A stretch of 64,000 bases of DNA from Desulforhopalus sp. IMCC35007 (GTDB lineage: Bacteria > Desulfobacterota > Desulfobulbia > Desulfobulbales > Desulfocapsaceae): positions 99,635-163,634 of the forward strand of contig NZ_SWCN01000012.1 of assembly GCF_005116575.1 (NCBI RefSeq), written 5' to 3'. A program made the translations under genes and the position numbers. This document shows, in pieces, positions 27,909 through 36,178 of the stretch; the stretch's first letter is position 1, and every line of letters begins with the position of its first letter. The notes below the pieces were generated by a model, which saw nothing but the letters and a program-made list of their open reading frames with translations, was not told the origin of the DNA and searched no databases.

Positions 27909-28586
27909 ATGAAACTCAGGTACTTCTCACACTCATCATTCCAGATTACAACCGATGCGGGTAGAGTCATTCTCATTGATCCCTTTCTTGATGACAACCC
28001 AACCTCTCCGGTTCGCTCGGAAAATGTCGTCGCAGACTACATAGTTCTCACCCACGCGCACGGAGATCACGTTGGCGACGCATTTAAAATCGCTCAACGC
28101 ACAGACCCGCTTTTTATCTGTGTCAACGAGCTCGCCAACTATTGTGCAGAGAAGGGCTTTCGGGCTCATAATATGCACATTGGTGGAGCCCATGTATTTG
28201 AGTTTGGCCGATTAAAATTTACCATTGCCCACCACGGCTCGATGACACCCGACAATACCTACGGAGGAGAGCCTGCCGGAGTTCTTCTCACAATCGATGG
28301 AAAAACAGTCTATCACACGGGTGACACGGGGCTTTTCTATGATATGAAGCTCATAGGGGAGATGACAGCCATTGATTACATGCTGCTGCCCATAGGCGAC
28401 AACTTCACCATGGGCATAGATGATGCGGTCAAAGCCGTAGAACTGACAAAGCCTGGCGTCGCCATCCCCATGCATTACAATACGTTTCCTGTAATTGAAG
28501 CTGACCCCAATGTCTTTGCCGAAAAAGTAATCAAGAACGGCTTTAAGGCGCAAGTTATGGAATTTGGACAGGAAATAACTCTGTAA
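27909..28586 (+). CDS. UPF0173 metal-dependent hydrolase (metallo-beta-lactamase fold)
   Basis: A 225-residue protein of the UPF0173/YtkL-UlaG-like family. It begins MKLRYFSHSSFQI and has the metal motif LTHAHGDHVGD, a later HHGSMTPD, YHTGDTGLFYDM and the closing IPMHYNTFPVIEAD, all as in the family. The fold binds two metal ions and hydrolyses phosphoester or lactone-type bonds, but the natural substrate is unknown. AAGGGAG precedes the ATG. Single gene, full length. Confidence 0.9.
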   Translation: MKLRYFSHSSFQITTDAGRVILIDPFLDDNPTSPVRSENVVADYIVLTHAHGDHVGDAFKIAQRTDPLFICVNELANYCAEKGFRAHNMHIGGAHVFEFGRLKFTIAHHGSMTPDNTYGGEPAGVLLTIDGKTVYHTGDTGLFYDMKLIGEMTAIDYMLLPIGDNFTMGIDDAVKAVELTKPGVAIPMHYNTFPVIEADPNVFAEKVIKNGFKAQVMEFGQEITL

Positions 28587-28780
28587 TTGCTATTTCTCTA
28601 CCCAGGATGGCTGTTGACAGTTCTCAAACGCTCAATAGAATCGTTAGCAAAACGGCTCATTGCTCCATAAAGAACCTATAGACTCAAATGTTGCAACCAA
28701 CTATATATAACCTAATCAACCTTCACAGCTGGACGAATAAACCATAAATAAGCCGAAGTTTAAATCTACCAGGAGGTTCC

Positions 28781-29227
28781 ATGAAAAAAGTATTGATTGT
28801 CTACTCAAGCAGGACAGGAAAAACAGAGGCCATGGCAAATTACCTTGCAGAGGGATTACGTTTTGCAGCCTGTGATGTTACGGTAAAAAGAATTGCCGAC
28901 ATTGAAAACGAACTCGATGTTATCGGTTACGACGGTTATCTCTTCGGCTGCCCTACCTATCACAAGGATATGACTGGCGGCATGAAACAATTCCTCTTTA
29001 AGGCGGAACTTGCAAACCTTACGGGCAAGATAGGCGGAGCCTTTGGTTCGCATACCCACAGTGGTGAAAGTGCGCCGATGATCTACGACACCATGCGCCA
29101 CGTCTTCAAGATGGATATGACCGATCTCGGTCCGCTCAATTTAACTGAGGCCATGGTCGGCAAAGAGGAAGGTTTAAAAGCCTGTCAGGATTATGGCAAA
29201 GCCGTTGGAGAAAAATTAGGTAGCTGA
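28781..29227 (+). CDS. Flavodoxin
   Basis: A 148-residue flavodoxin: VLIVYSSRTGKTEAMANYLAEGL is the FMN phosphate-binding loop (T/S-x-T-G-x-T pattern), YLFGCPTYHKDMTGGMKQF the 60s loop and FGSHTHSGESAPMI the 90s loop around the isoalloxazine ring. It carries one or two electrons at low potential; in anaerobes it can replace ferredoxin, for example towards nitrogenase. A strong AGGAGG lies eight bases before the ATG. Single gene. Confidence 0.9.
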   Translation: MKKVLIVYSSRTGKTEAMANYLAEGLRFAACDVTVKRIADIENELDVIGYDGYLFGCPTYHKDMTGGMKQFLFKAELANLTGKIGGAFGSHTHSGESAPMIYDTMRHVFKMDMTDLGPLNLTEAMVGKEEGLKACQDYGKAVGEKLGS

Positions 29228-29363
29228 CGGCCTCCAGTCTGAAGAACCGGGGCGGCAGTAATAAGGTTGCAGCCCTGGATCTTTTTCAAAAAACAGCTCC
29301 CACATACAAGCTACGCCCGCTGTGGTATGTTCTCTCAAGGGCTTCAATTCGCCCCGACCCAGG

Positions 29364-29389
29364 TTCCCCGACACAGTTTCGTCGGGGAA
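29364..29389. terminator. Inverted repeat between convergent flavodoxin and dodecin genes
   Basis: TTCCCCGAC (29364-29372) pairs with GTCGGGGAA (29381-29389) around an eight-base loop. No T-run follows on either strand, so termination is only inferred from the convergent setting. Confidence 0.4.
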
Positions 29390-29409
29390 GCTGAACTCCT
29401 TTAAAACAA

Positions 29410-29622
29410 TTAGTCAGATAACACTTTAAAAGACAGCTTTACCCGGGCACGGTAAAGAGTCCCTTTGCCATCTTCAATCTTCAAATCCAGTTTTTCAACT
29501 TCGGCAATACGCAAGTCTCGCAGACTTAAGCCTGCAGAATTAATAGCATTTTGGGTTGCGTCCTCCCAGGATTTTGTGCTTGCGCCTACCATTTCGATAA
29601 TTTTATACACGCTCTCAGACAT
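29410..29622 (-). CDS. Dodecin (flavin-binding)
   Basis: A 70-residue dodecin: VYKIIEMVGASTKSWEDA at the start, and NAINSAGLSLRDLRIAEVEKLDLKIEDGK, followed by the strand YRARVKLSFKV. Dodecins form hollow dodecamers that bind and store flavins or related ligands. Full length for the family. AGGGGG lies near the start codon. It faces the flavodoxin gene. Confidence 0.93.
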   Translation of the reverse strand: MSESVYKIIEMVGASTKSWEDATQNAINSAGLSLRDLRIAEVEKLDLKIEDGKGTLYRARVKLSFKVLSD

Positions 29623-29795
29623 AGATATCCCCCTTGGTTAAAGTTGACGAACAGTTACTGCTGTCCACAGCCGGGGACTTTCCAAAAGAACCCCAGCGTA
29701 CACCCAGGAATAATTTCTACCATGCTTTATCTTATCATATTTACATCAAAAAAGTGAGCTGTAAATTTTATCCGGACAGGACACAAGCTCGCCTG

Positions 29796-31040
29796 CTATT
29801 TTTGATCAGAGATAACGCCCCCGCCCACACTGTTTAAACCCGAAAAACCTTCAGGTAATCCCTTGATGTATAAATCCTGTTTTGCATACGGAATTTCAAT
29901 CTGCAATCGTTCAAACTCCTTATAGATTTTACTATTCAATGCATCTATTACCCTGCTGCAGTACCTTGGGTGAGACACCCAGCAACGCAGCTCGAAATCA
30001 AGACTCGATGCACCGAATACCCGAAATCGCAGACTCGGCTCAGGGGTACTGCACACCTGTGGCTCATTTTGCGCAATCGACAGCATGAGATCTTTTACCA
30101 GGTCGATGTCAGAACCGTAGGCAACTCCAACTGTCAACCGAACCCTCATTTTTTCAGAAGGCCCGCCTGACTGGTTGATAATCGTTGAATTTCCCATAAT
30201 CGAGTTGGGTATGGTTACCTCAACATCGTCTCTTGTGAGGATTCTTGTGGACCTCAGACCGATGTTTGTCACCTGCCCCCTGCTACCATTATCCATCACG
30301 ATAAAATCCCCAACCTTGTAGGGGGCATCGGCTAAGATGAATACGCCGGAAAATAAATTGGACAGCGTATCCTTTGCGGCAAAACCAACAGCAATCCCAA
30401 CGATTCCGGCAGAGGCAAGCCAGGCTGTCATATCAATTTTCCAGATGACAAAAATAAGGTATAAGCCTACGCCAAAGATCACCACCTTCGCGACATTTTC
30501 AAACAAGGTCACGGTGCGCCGCTCAATAAAGGCAAATTTATGGGAAAGCAGGGCCAGGCGGTTGAGCAGCAGGGATGAGAGCCTGCTGAAAAACAGGACC
30601 CAGACAACGACACCAAGGCTCTGGATAGATCGTACACCTATCTGATGCACAACGGCAGAAAGGGGCATGAGTGACAGGCCATAGGTGAAGCCACTCACGA
30701 GAAAAGTATAGTAGACCGGTGGTCGCGCCAGCGCAGTTATATGATCATCAAAATCAATCTTTGTTCGGGATGTAAATTTTTTTACAACTTTAAACAGTAT
30801 CCAGGTAACAACGGAAGCAACAGTAAACGTTGCGGCTATTGCCGCGACTCCCTGCAACCAGCTGTTGCCTGCAAAAATCTCAATGACCGGGCGTAAAAAT
30901 GAGATGACACTCTGCTCAAAGCTCCCCGCAGAATCCTCTTTCACTCCGGCACCAACCCTGGAATACACAGACACTACAAGTAAAAAAGAGACGGAAACAG
31001 TGCCATAGCCACACCGTCTCCGTTGTACGTCCTTCCCCAT
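29796..31040 (-). CDS. MscS-family mechanosensitive ion channel
   Basis: A 414-residue inner-membrane protein with a cleavable or anchoring N-terminal segment, four to five membrane helices (about 55-220) and the MscS core: the pore helix AWLASAGIVGIAVGFAAKDTLSNLFSG, then the beta domain KVGDFIVMDNGSRGQVTNIGLRSTRI and an alpha/beta C-terminal domain to residue about 390. It relieves turgor under hypo-osmotic shock. ATG 31040 follows GGAGG; the frame opens at 31064. It is longer than E. coli MscS (286) because of extra N-terminal helices. Confidence 0.88.
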   Translation of the reverse strand: MGKDVQRRRCGYGTVSVSFLLVVSVYSRVGAGVKEDSAGSFEQSVISFLRPVIEIFAGNSWLQGVAAIAATFTVASVVTWILFKVVKKFTSRTKIDFDDHITALARPPVYYTFLVSGFTYGLSLMPLSAVVHQIGVRSIQSLGVVVWVLFFSRLSSLLLNRLALLSHKFAFIERRTVTLFENVAKVVIFGVGLYLIFVIWKIDMTAWLASAGIVGIAVGFAAKDTLSNLFSGVFILADAPYKVGDFIVMDNGSRGQVTNIGLRSTRILTRDDVEVTIPNSIMGNSTIINQSGGPSEKMRVRLTVGVAYGSDIDLVKDLMLSIAQNEPQVCSTPEPSLRFRVFGASSLDFELRCWVSHPRYCSRVIDALNSKIYKEFERLQIEIPYAKQDLYIKGLPEGFSGLNSVGGGVISDQK

Positions 31041-31097
31041 TCCACCTCCATCAATACAATTCATTCAAGGTACTTTAAAAAAACAACGTTCGCCATG

Positions 31098-31547
31098 TCA
31101 GCTCATAAGAGTTTTAATGATATCACGCTTACCTATGACACCAACGAGTTCAGAGTCCCGCATTACAGGAAGGGTATGGACATTTTTCTCCGACATGATC
31201 GTAGCAATATCTTCAAGGGAAGTATCCTCTCTGACGGTGAGAGGATTTGGAGTATAAATATCCCCAACCGTGGTCCCGGCTATTTTCAGCATTTCTTTTT
31301 CCATTTTGTCTGGGCTTTCCAGGTAAATGACAGAATCGAGGATTGTGATAACGGTGGGAATATGAACCTTTTTATTCTGATCGATAAGATCGCTTTCTGT
31401 GACAACTCCCAACAATTTTCCTTCTGAATCTACAACCGGTATTCCACCAATACTATGCGTCGCAAAGAGCTTTGCCAGTTCTGGAACCGTGGTCTCTTTT
31501 CCCACTGTCACAACTTCTTTTGTCATAATATCAATTGCTTTTTTCAT
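31098..31547 (-). CDS. CBS-pair protein
   Basis: A 149-residue protein made of two CBS motifs: MTKEVVTVGKETTVPELAKL with IGGIPVVDSEGKLLGVVTE (about 8-60), and PLTVREDTSLEDIATIM with VHTLPVMRDSELVGVIGKRD (about 96-148). CBS pairs bind AMP, ATP or S-adenosyl-methionine and regulate partner proteins. No partner is fused; the downstream neighbour on the same strand is the MscS gene, 57 bp away, so joint expression is possible. Confidence 0.88.
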   Translation of the reverse strand: MKKAIDIMTKEVVTVGKETTVPELAKLFATHSIGGIPVVDSEGKLLGVVTESDLIDQNKKVHIPTVITILDSVIYLESPDKMEKEMLKIAGTTVGDIYTPNPLTVREDTSLEDIATIMSEKNVHTLPVMRDSELVGVIGKRDIIKTLMS

Positions 31548-31762
31548 GGCATCTCCTTGTGCTCAATAAATATCACCATCGCGAAAAGTACTTCACCCGT
31601 AATACTACTCCTCACCATGATTATAAACACGACTTGATTAAACTGTGGTCATATTTCTACTTCTGCAAACGACGTTTTGTTCCTTTTTTCAGCCAACTTA
31701 TGTATAGTTTGTCTGTAGCTTGATTCTCTTGACTATTTTACCATTTCGAAAGGACATGTAGT

Positions 31763-32188
31763 ATGGGCACTACCGTTGAAATAAGTGAATTATTTAAAAC
31801 CTGTTCCATGTGTAACTCACAGTGGCATTCAATAGACTCTTTTCTCGCTGACCCCAACATCTCTTTTAACGGATATCAGGCAAATTTCGGGATTCTGAAT
31901 GAAGGAATCTTCTTTTTTACCCACAACACGCAAGAGTGCGGATCAACATTAGGGATAAAGGTTCGGTCCTTTGGCGCTCTTTTTTCTGGAAAAAAATACT
32001 CCAAAAGCAAGCAGCTTTCGCCTGAATGCCCCCGCTACTGTCTTGACCAGAAATACCTTGGAAGATGCAGTGCCGAATGTGAAAACGCTTTTGCCAGAGA
32101 AATTTCCCAGATCATCAAAGACAGAACCGCGAAGCATACGATCACCAACGCCATCACCCAGCGCAATAAATTTCCCTGCAAGCAGTAG
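31763..32188 (+). CDS. Cysteine-rich hypothetical protein
   Basis: A 141-residue protein of unknown function. Cysteines form a CSMC knuckle near residue 14, a single C near 59 and clustered CPRYC and CSAEC motifs near 88-105, which suggests zinc or Fe-S binding. No signal peptide or membrane segment. GAAAGGA precedes the ATG. It faces the tupC gene with seven bases between the stops. Confidence 0.6.
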   Translation: MGTTVEISELFKTCSMCNSQWHSIDSFLADPNISFNGYQANFGILNEGIFFFTHNTQECGSTLGIKVRSFGALFSGKKYSKSKQLSPECPRYCLDQKYLGRCSAECENAFAREISQIIKDRTAKHTITNAITQRNKFPCKQ

Positions 32189-32195
32189 AGTTCTC

Positions 32196-33251
32196 TTATT
32201 TTCTGGAAGAAGAGAGCGACGATTCAAAACTGCTGAACCCCAAAGCCTGATCAGGTATAAAAATATTCAGTTTTTGTCCAAGAGACGGTTTTTCCAGGAG
32301 ATACTGCTCCATTGGAAAAATGAGAACCATCTTCACTCCAACATCCACTCCGAGCCGGACACTGCCGCTCTCCTGACTGATATCCGTCACATGGCCGCGA
32401 ACAACATTACCATCTGTTCGCTTTTCGCATCCCGGCTCAAATGTTAGTAAATACGGGTCTATATGCACCTTGGCAAAACTTTTATCCAGAGGCAGAGCCT
32501 CTTTGGGAATTTTAATGATGAGTTGGCCGGTTAGCTGGCAAAGGGTCTTATCACCCTCATACCCTGCGACTGTTATTCGAAAAATATTCTCATTGGCCAT
32601 CTCAGAAAGAGAGCCTCGCTGCAAGAGCAGGCTATGATCAGCCAAACGCTGGCCCTGAGAAAGATAATGGGTTGAAAAAATAACTGAGGTCTTCTGTTCT
32701 TTATTGATTTGCTCGATGATATCAAGAATGATCTCCTGATTCTCGGCATCAACATTTGCAGTTGGCTCATCACAAAGGAGTACTTCTGGCTGGAGTACCA
32801 GGGCTCTTGCAAGGGCGATTCGTTTTGTCTCCCCTCCTGAAAGCCCGCGGGCATTGTAATCCTTAAAGCGCGCCATACCTACCAGGTCAAGGACCTCCCG
32901 GATTCGACGACCCTTTTCATCCTCTCTAATATTTCTGACCTTGAGACCAAATTCGATATTTTTCCATACCGACCCTGTGAACATTATCGGACTCTGATCA
33001 AGTAAAACCACTCTTTTCCGAAAGCCATAGAGATGCTTCTCGCCGCACAACACCTCTTCTCCCATAAAATGCATCCTTCCCTGACTTGGAGAATCGAGAA
33101 AAGAGAGAATCTTCAATAGAGTGGTTTTACCCGCACCGTTTGGCCCTATGAGGGTGTAGATCTTTCCGGCTGCAATTTCAAGATCTTCAATATCGAGAAC
33201 AGTACGGTTTCCGTGGATTCTTTTTATATTTTCAAGTTTATACAGCTTCAC
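32196..33251 (-). CDS. tupC: Tungstate ABC transporter ATP-binding protein TupC
   Basis: A 351-residue ABC ATPase. Walker A is IGPNGAGKTTLLK, the signature is ARGLSGGETKRIALARAL, Walker B is VLLCDEPTANVD, and the switch histidine is in FSTHYLSQ. A C-terminal extension of about 110 residues resembles a TOBE-type oxyanion-sensing domain. The GTG start at 33251 overlaps the tupB stop (33238) by 14 bases and is chosen over an upstream ATG at 33302 inside tupB. It energises tungstate import with TupB and TupA. Confidence 0.85.
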   Translation of the reverse strand: MKLYKLENIKRIHGNRTVLDIEDLEIAAGKIYTLIGPNGAGKTTLLKILSFLDSPSQGRMHFMGEEVLCGEKHLYGFRKRVVLLDQSPIMFTGSVWKNIEFGLKVRNIREDEKGRRIREVLDLVGMARFKDYNARGLSGGETKRIALARALVLQPEVLLCDEPTANVDAENQEIILDIIEQINKEQKTSVIFSTHYLSQGQRLADHSLLLQRGSLSEMANENIFRITVAGYEGDKTLCQLTGQLIIKIPKEALPLDKSFAKVHIDPYLLTFEPGCEKRTDGNVVRGHVTDISQESGSVRLGVDVGVKMVLIFPMEQYLLEKPSLGQKLNIFIPDQALGFSSFESSLSSSRK

Positions 33252-33942
33252 TTTCCGTCCTTCCCTGAAAAAAGTGGAATAGCATATTAATGAGAAAGGC
33301 AAGACTCATAAGAGTGATTCCCAGGGCAACAGCCAGAACGAACTCGCCTTTATCGTACTCCAGAGCCATTGCCGTAGTCATTGTTCTGGTAAAGCCTTTG
33401 GCGTTGCCACCGAGCATCATGCTGATACCTACCTCAGCTATAACGCGGCCAAAAGCAGCAATCACCGCTGCCAGAATACCATAACGCGCTTCCCGGAGGA
33501 CGACCCATGCCATCTGATATATATCGGCTCCAAGGGTGAGCGCGGTCATCCGATAACGGTCGTCAATTCTGCTGACCGCAGCGATGGTCAGGGTCATGAT
33601 GACAGGGACAATGAGAATAACCTGGCCAATGATGATGGCTTTCTGGGTATAGAGAAGGTCAAAAGAGCCAAACAACCCCTTTCTGGAAATAAAAGAATAG
33701 ACAAGCAGACCGATCACAACCGTGGGCAGGGCAAGCAGGGTATTCAAACAGGTGAGCACCAGTCTTTTGCCCGGAAAGGTCGAATACGCAATAACAAAAC
33801 CACCGGGAATGCCAACAATTGAGGCAATAAGGGTTGCGAAAAAGCTTACATTCAAAGAGACAAGCACGATTTCAAGCAACTCCCGGTCAAACGACCACAG
33901 GAGTACGAAGGCAGAAGCAACACTATCAAAAAGAAGATCCAT
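33238..33942 (-). CDS. tupB: Tungstate ABC transporter permease TupB
   Basis: A 234-residue inner-membrane permease with about five to six helices and the binding-protein-dependent transport signature in VLREARYGILAAVIAAFGRVIAEVG (the EAA loop contacting the ATPase). The length and LSNVSFFATL-like N-terminus match TupB. It lies between tupA and tupC and shares 14 bases with the latter; a terminator separates it from tupA. Confidence 0.85.
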   Translation of the reverse strand: MDLLFDSVASAFVLLWSFDRELLEIVLVSLNVSFFATLIASIVGIPGGFVIAYSTFPGKRLVLTCLNTLLALPTVVIGLLVYSFISRKGLFGSFDLLYTQKAIIIGQVILIVPVIMTLTIAAVSRIDDRYRMTALTLGADIYQMAWVVLREARYGILAAVIAAFGRVIAEVGISMMLGGNAKGFTRTMTTAMALEYDKGEFVLAVALGITLMSLAFLINMLFHFFQGRTESEAV

Positions 33943-33976
33943 AGGAAGATATGGGGGCAGAGGGAATCATAATTAC

Positions 33977-34010
33977 AAAAAAAGGGAAGGTGTATCATCA
34001 CCTTCCCTTT
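33977..34010 (-). terminator. Intra-operon terminator between tupA and tupB
   Basis: A perfect 12-bp stem (33981-33992 with 33999-34010, core GGGAAGGTG/CACCTTCCC), six-base loop, followed on the minus strand by seven T. Leaky termination here would give more TupA than TupBC, as in many binding-protein operons. Confidence 0.85.
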
Positions 34011-34043
34011 AAACTAAAACCTTATCAGGTTCTTTGCCAGTAA

Positions 34044-34937
34044 CTATTTTGCATCCGGGAAAAAGAGTTGTTGACCTTCAAGACGGTAGTCTCCGATCAT
34101 CTTCTGTCCCTTTTCTGAAATAATCCAGTCTACAAACTGCATAGCAAGATCATTTTGCACGTGTGGGTGTTTTGCTGGATTGACAGGAATAATACCATAT
34201 GGATTGGCAAGATCATCACCACCTTCTGTCAACACCTCAAGGTCAACAGCAGGGGTTTTTCCATATTTGAATTTGATGAAGGTTCCACGATCACTCATGG
34301 TATATGCCTGCTTTTCTTCAGCAAAGGTAATGGTTTTTCCCATGCCCTGACCAATTGAACGGTACCATGCATCAGAATCGGCAGGAACCTTGTAGGTGAT
34401 ATCGGCTTTCTTGCCACCTTTCACGATGCTCTGGGTCATTTCGAGCAGATCAAGACCTGATTTGGTCCAGAGGTCCTGTTCCTTGGTATGGGTACCACTG
34501 TCATCGCCACGGGAAACAAAGGTTGCCTTTGCAGCAGCGATTTTGGCAAGGGCCTGACCAGCATCAGAGAGACCTTTAATACCTGCGGGATCAGCTGCTG
34601 GTCCAATAATTACGAAATCGTTGTGCATAACGGCATAACGCTTTGTTCCGAAACCATCAGCAACGAATTTATCCTCACGTTCTCTGGCATGCACAAAAAT
34701 CACATCAACGTTGCCATCCTCTCCGTCACGAATCGCAGCACCCGTGCCCTTGGCGATAACCTTGATATCAATTCCGGTATCTTTTTTAAATTCCGGCAAC
34801 AGCAGATCCAACAGACCTGAAGACTGGGTACTGGTTGTAGTGGACATCTTTAAAACTTTGTCCTCTGAAAACGCCGCTGTCTGCATTCCCACTACAACGC
34901 ACAGCGCTGCAACCAACACACTCATTTTTTTCAACAT
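34044..34937 (-). CDS. tupA: Tungstate-binding periplasmic protein TupA
   Basis: A 297-residue exported binding protein. Signal peptide residues 1-24 (MLKKMSVLVAALCVVVGMQTA, cleavage near AFSEDK). The TupA motif STTTSTQSSGLLDLLLPEF, then KGTGAAIRDGEDGNVDVIFVHARE, VMHNDFVIIGP and FVSRGDDSGTHTKE match tungstate-specific binding proteins and form the oxyanion site. It delivers tungstate for W-cofactor enzymes such as formate dehydrogenases and aldehyde oxidoreductases. Its start lies three bases after the regulator gene. Confidence 0.93.
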   Translation of the reverse strand: MLKKMSVLVAALCVVVGMQTAAFSEDKVLKMSTTTSTQSSGLLDLLLPEFKKDTGIDIKVIAKGTGAAIRDGEDGNVDVIFVHAREREDKFVADGFGTKRYAVMHNDFVIIGPAADPAGIKGLSDAGQALAKIAAAKATFVSRGDDSGTHTKEQDLWTKSGLDLLEMTQSIVKGGKKADITYKVPADSDAWYRSIGQGMGKTITFAEEKQAYTMSDRGTFIKFKYGKTPAVDLEVLTEGGDDLANPYGIIPVNPAKHPHVQNDLAMQFVDWIISEKGQKMIGDYRLEGQQLFFPDAK

Positions 34938-34940
34938 GTA

Positions 34941-35879
34941 TTATTCCTCCTGGTTAAAGTTATCTGGAAAAAGCATTTTTCCACACAGTGATACATCGTA
35001 CCCTTCAAAACTTGCAGCGAGATCTTTAAACGATTTTTCATGAAGCAAACCGATAAAGTTCTGAATCCCTCTCTCAAAAAACCGTTCCCTTAAGATCAAG
35101 AGATCAAAACGTTCCCAGCGCAGTGGAACAAATCCAAGATCTAATACACCTGCAACAGAACGTATTCCCGGAGCGACATCCACCCTCCCTGCAAGGACTT
35201 CCAGACCTGCGTCAAGATGCCTGGACACTTCTCTCCCGTATCCTGACACCTGACTGGCCGATATTTCAGATTTAGCAATTTCGTAATCGAGTAGCAGCCG
35301 GGTTCCCGTCCCAAGTGGACGATTGACAATAGTGATATCTTTTCCGGCCAGATCAGCAACACAGGTAATACCCTTGGGATTTCCCTTTTGAACAAGAAGT
35401 CCCTGTTGCCTGCGGCTGAAATTGACAAAAACAGGAGCCTTATCCAGTTCCTGATCGGCAAAATCAAAATTGTATTCTTCATTGTCATCCTGCAAAAGAT
35501 GACATACCCCGATATGACACACACCCCGCCGGAGGGTTTTGAGGCCCCCCATACTCCCGAGGTTGGCAAAAAAACCTATCATACTGGGATCTTTCTGATG
35601 AAAAAGTGTTAATGTCTGCTGGAACAGCAGATCATCACTGCCGGCGAGCAGCAACACCCCTTCTTCGGCCAGATCGCCAAAGCCTGGCTTTTTATAGTTG
35701 ATGATATGCGTTTCAAGCCAATCTTCAACAAGACGCCTGGGAAAAAGCCATTTCCCCGTAACCTTCGTCGCAGGCAACCCCTTTTCATTGACAAGAGAAT
35801 ACACCATCTTGTCATTGACATGGAGAAGCTGTGCAACCTCTTTGGTCGTTAAAAATTTACTTCTCTGTAATCCGTTCAT
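34941..35879 (-). CDS. HTH (excisionase-type) plus periplasmic-binding-like domain regulator of the tup operon
   Basis: A 312-residue protein. Residues about 8-58 form a MerR/excisionase-type helix-turn-helix (FLTTKEVAQLLHVNDKMVYSL, GKWLFPRRLVEDWL). Residues about 75-305 are a type 2 periplasmic-binding fold like molybdate/tungstate sensors (IVNRPLGTGTRLLLDYE, VAPGIRSVAGVLDLGFVPL). The protein probably senses tungstate or molybdate in the cytoplasm and controls the operon; the gene directly precedes tupA with a three-base gap. This architecture differs from the TOBE-containing regulator TunR described in Desulfovibrio. DNA target not seen. Confidence 0.8.
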   Translation of the reverse strand: MNGLQRSKFLTTKEVAQLLHVNDKMVYSLVNEKGLPATKVTGKWLFPRRLVEDWLETHIINYKKPGFGDLAEEGVLLLAGSDDLLFQQTLTLFHQKDPSMIGFFANLGSMGGLKTLRRGVCHIGVCHLLQDDNEEYNFDFADQELDKAPVFVNFSRRQQGLLVQKGNPKGITCVADLAGKDITIVNRPLGTGTRLLLDYEIAKSEISASQVSGYGREVSRHLDAGLEVLAGRVDVAPGIRSVAGVLDLGFVPLRWERFDLLILRERFFERGIQNFIGLLHEKSFKDLAASFEGYDVSLCGKMLFPDNFNQEE

Positions 35880-36178
35880 TTATAAAACACTCCTCTTGGG
35901 GAACCAGAAAATAGTCACAAAAAAGAGGTAATCAATAGCGATGTTTTTTTCCATGGCTAGGTTCATAGATTTCAAAGAACGACCAAAAATAACTAAAAAC
36001 GACAGCGATACAACTATTTCCCCGTCAAAAAAAAACGTTGAGTATACACATAATATTTTTCTAAAAAAAGAGCTTTATCGTAATTTCCTTGTTTTCCCTA
36101 TAAACATCAAGGTATTATTGCGTTTCCAGCTCAGTTCAATCCCTTTCTGACCAACTTCAGGACAAGTAGCAAAAGGCT

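Noticed and set aside
29228..29409. Possible small RNA between flavodoxin and dodecin
   Set aside because: Only a simple inverted repeat between convergent genes; no promoter or T-run.
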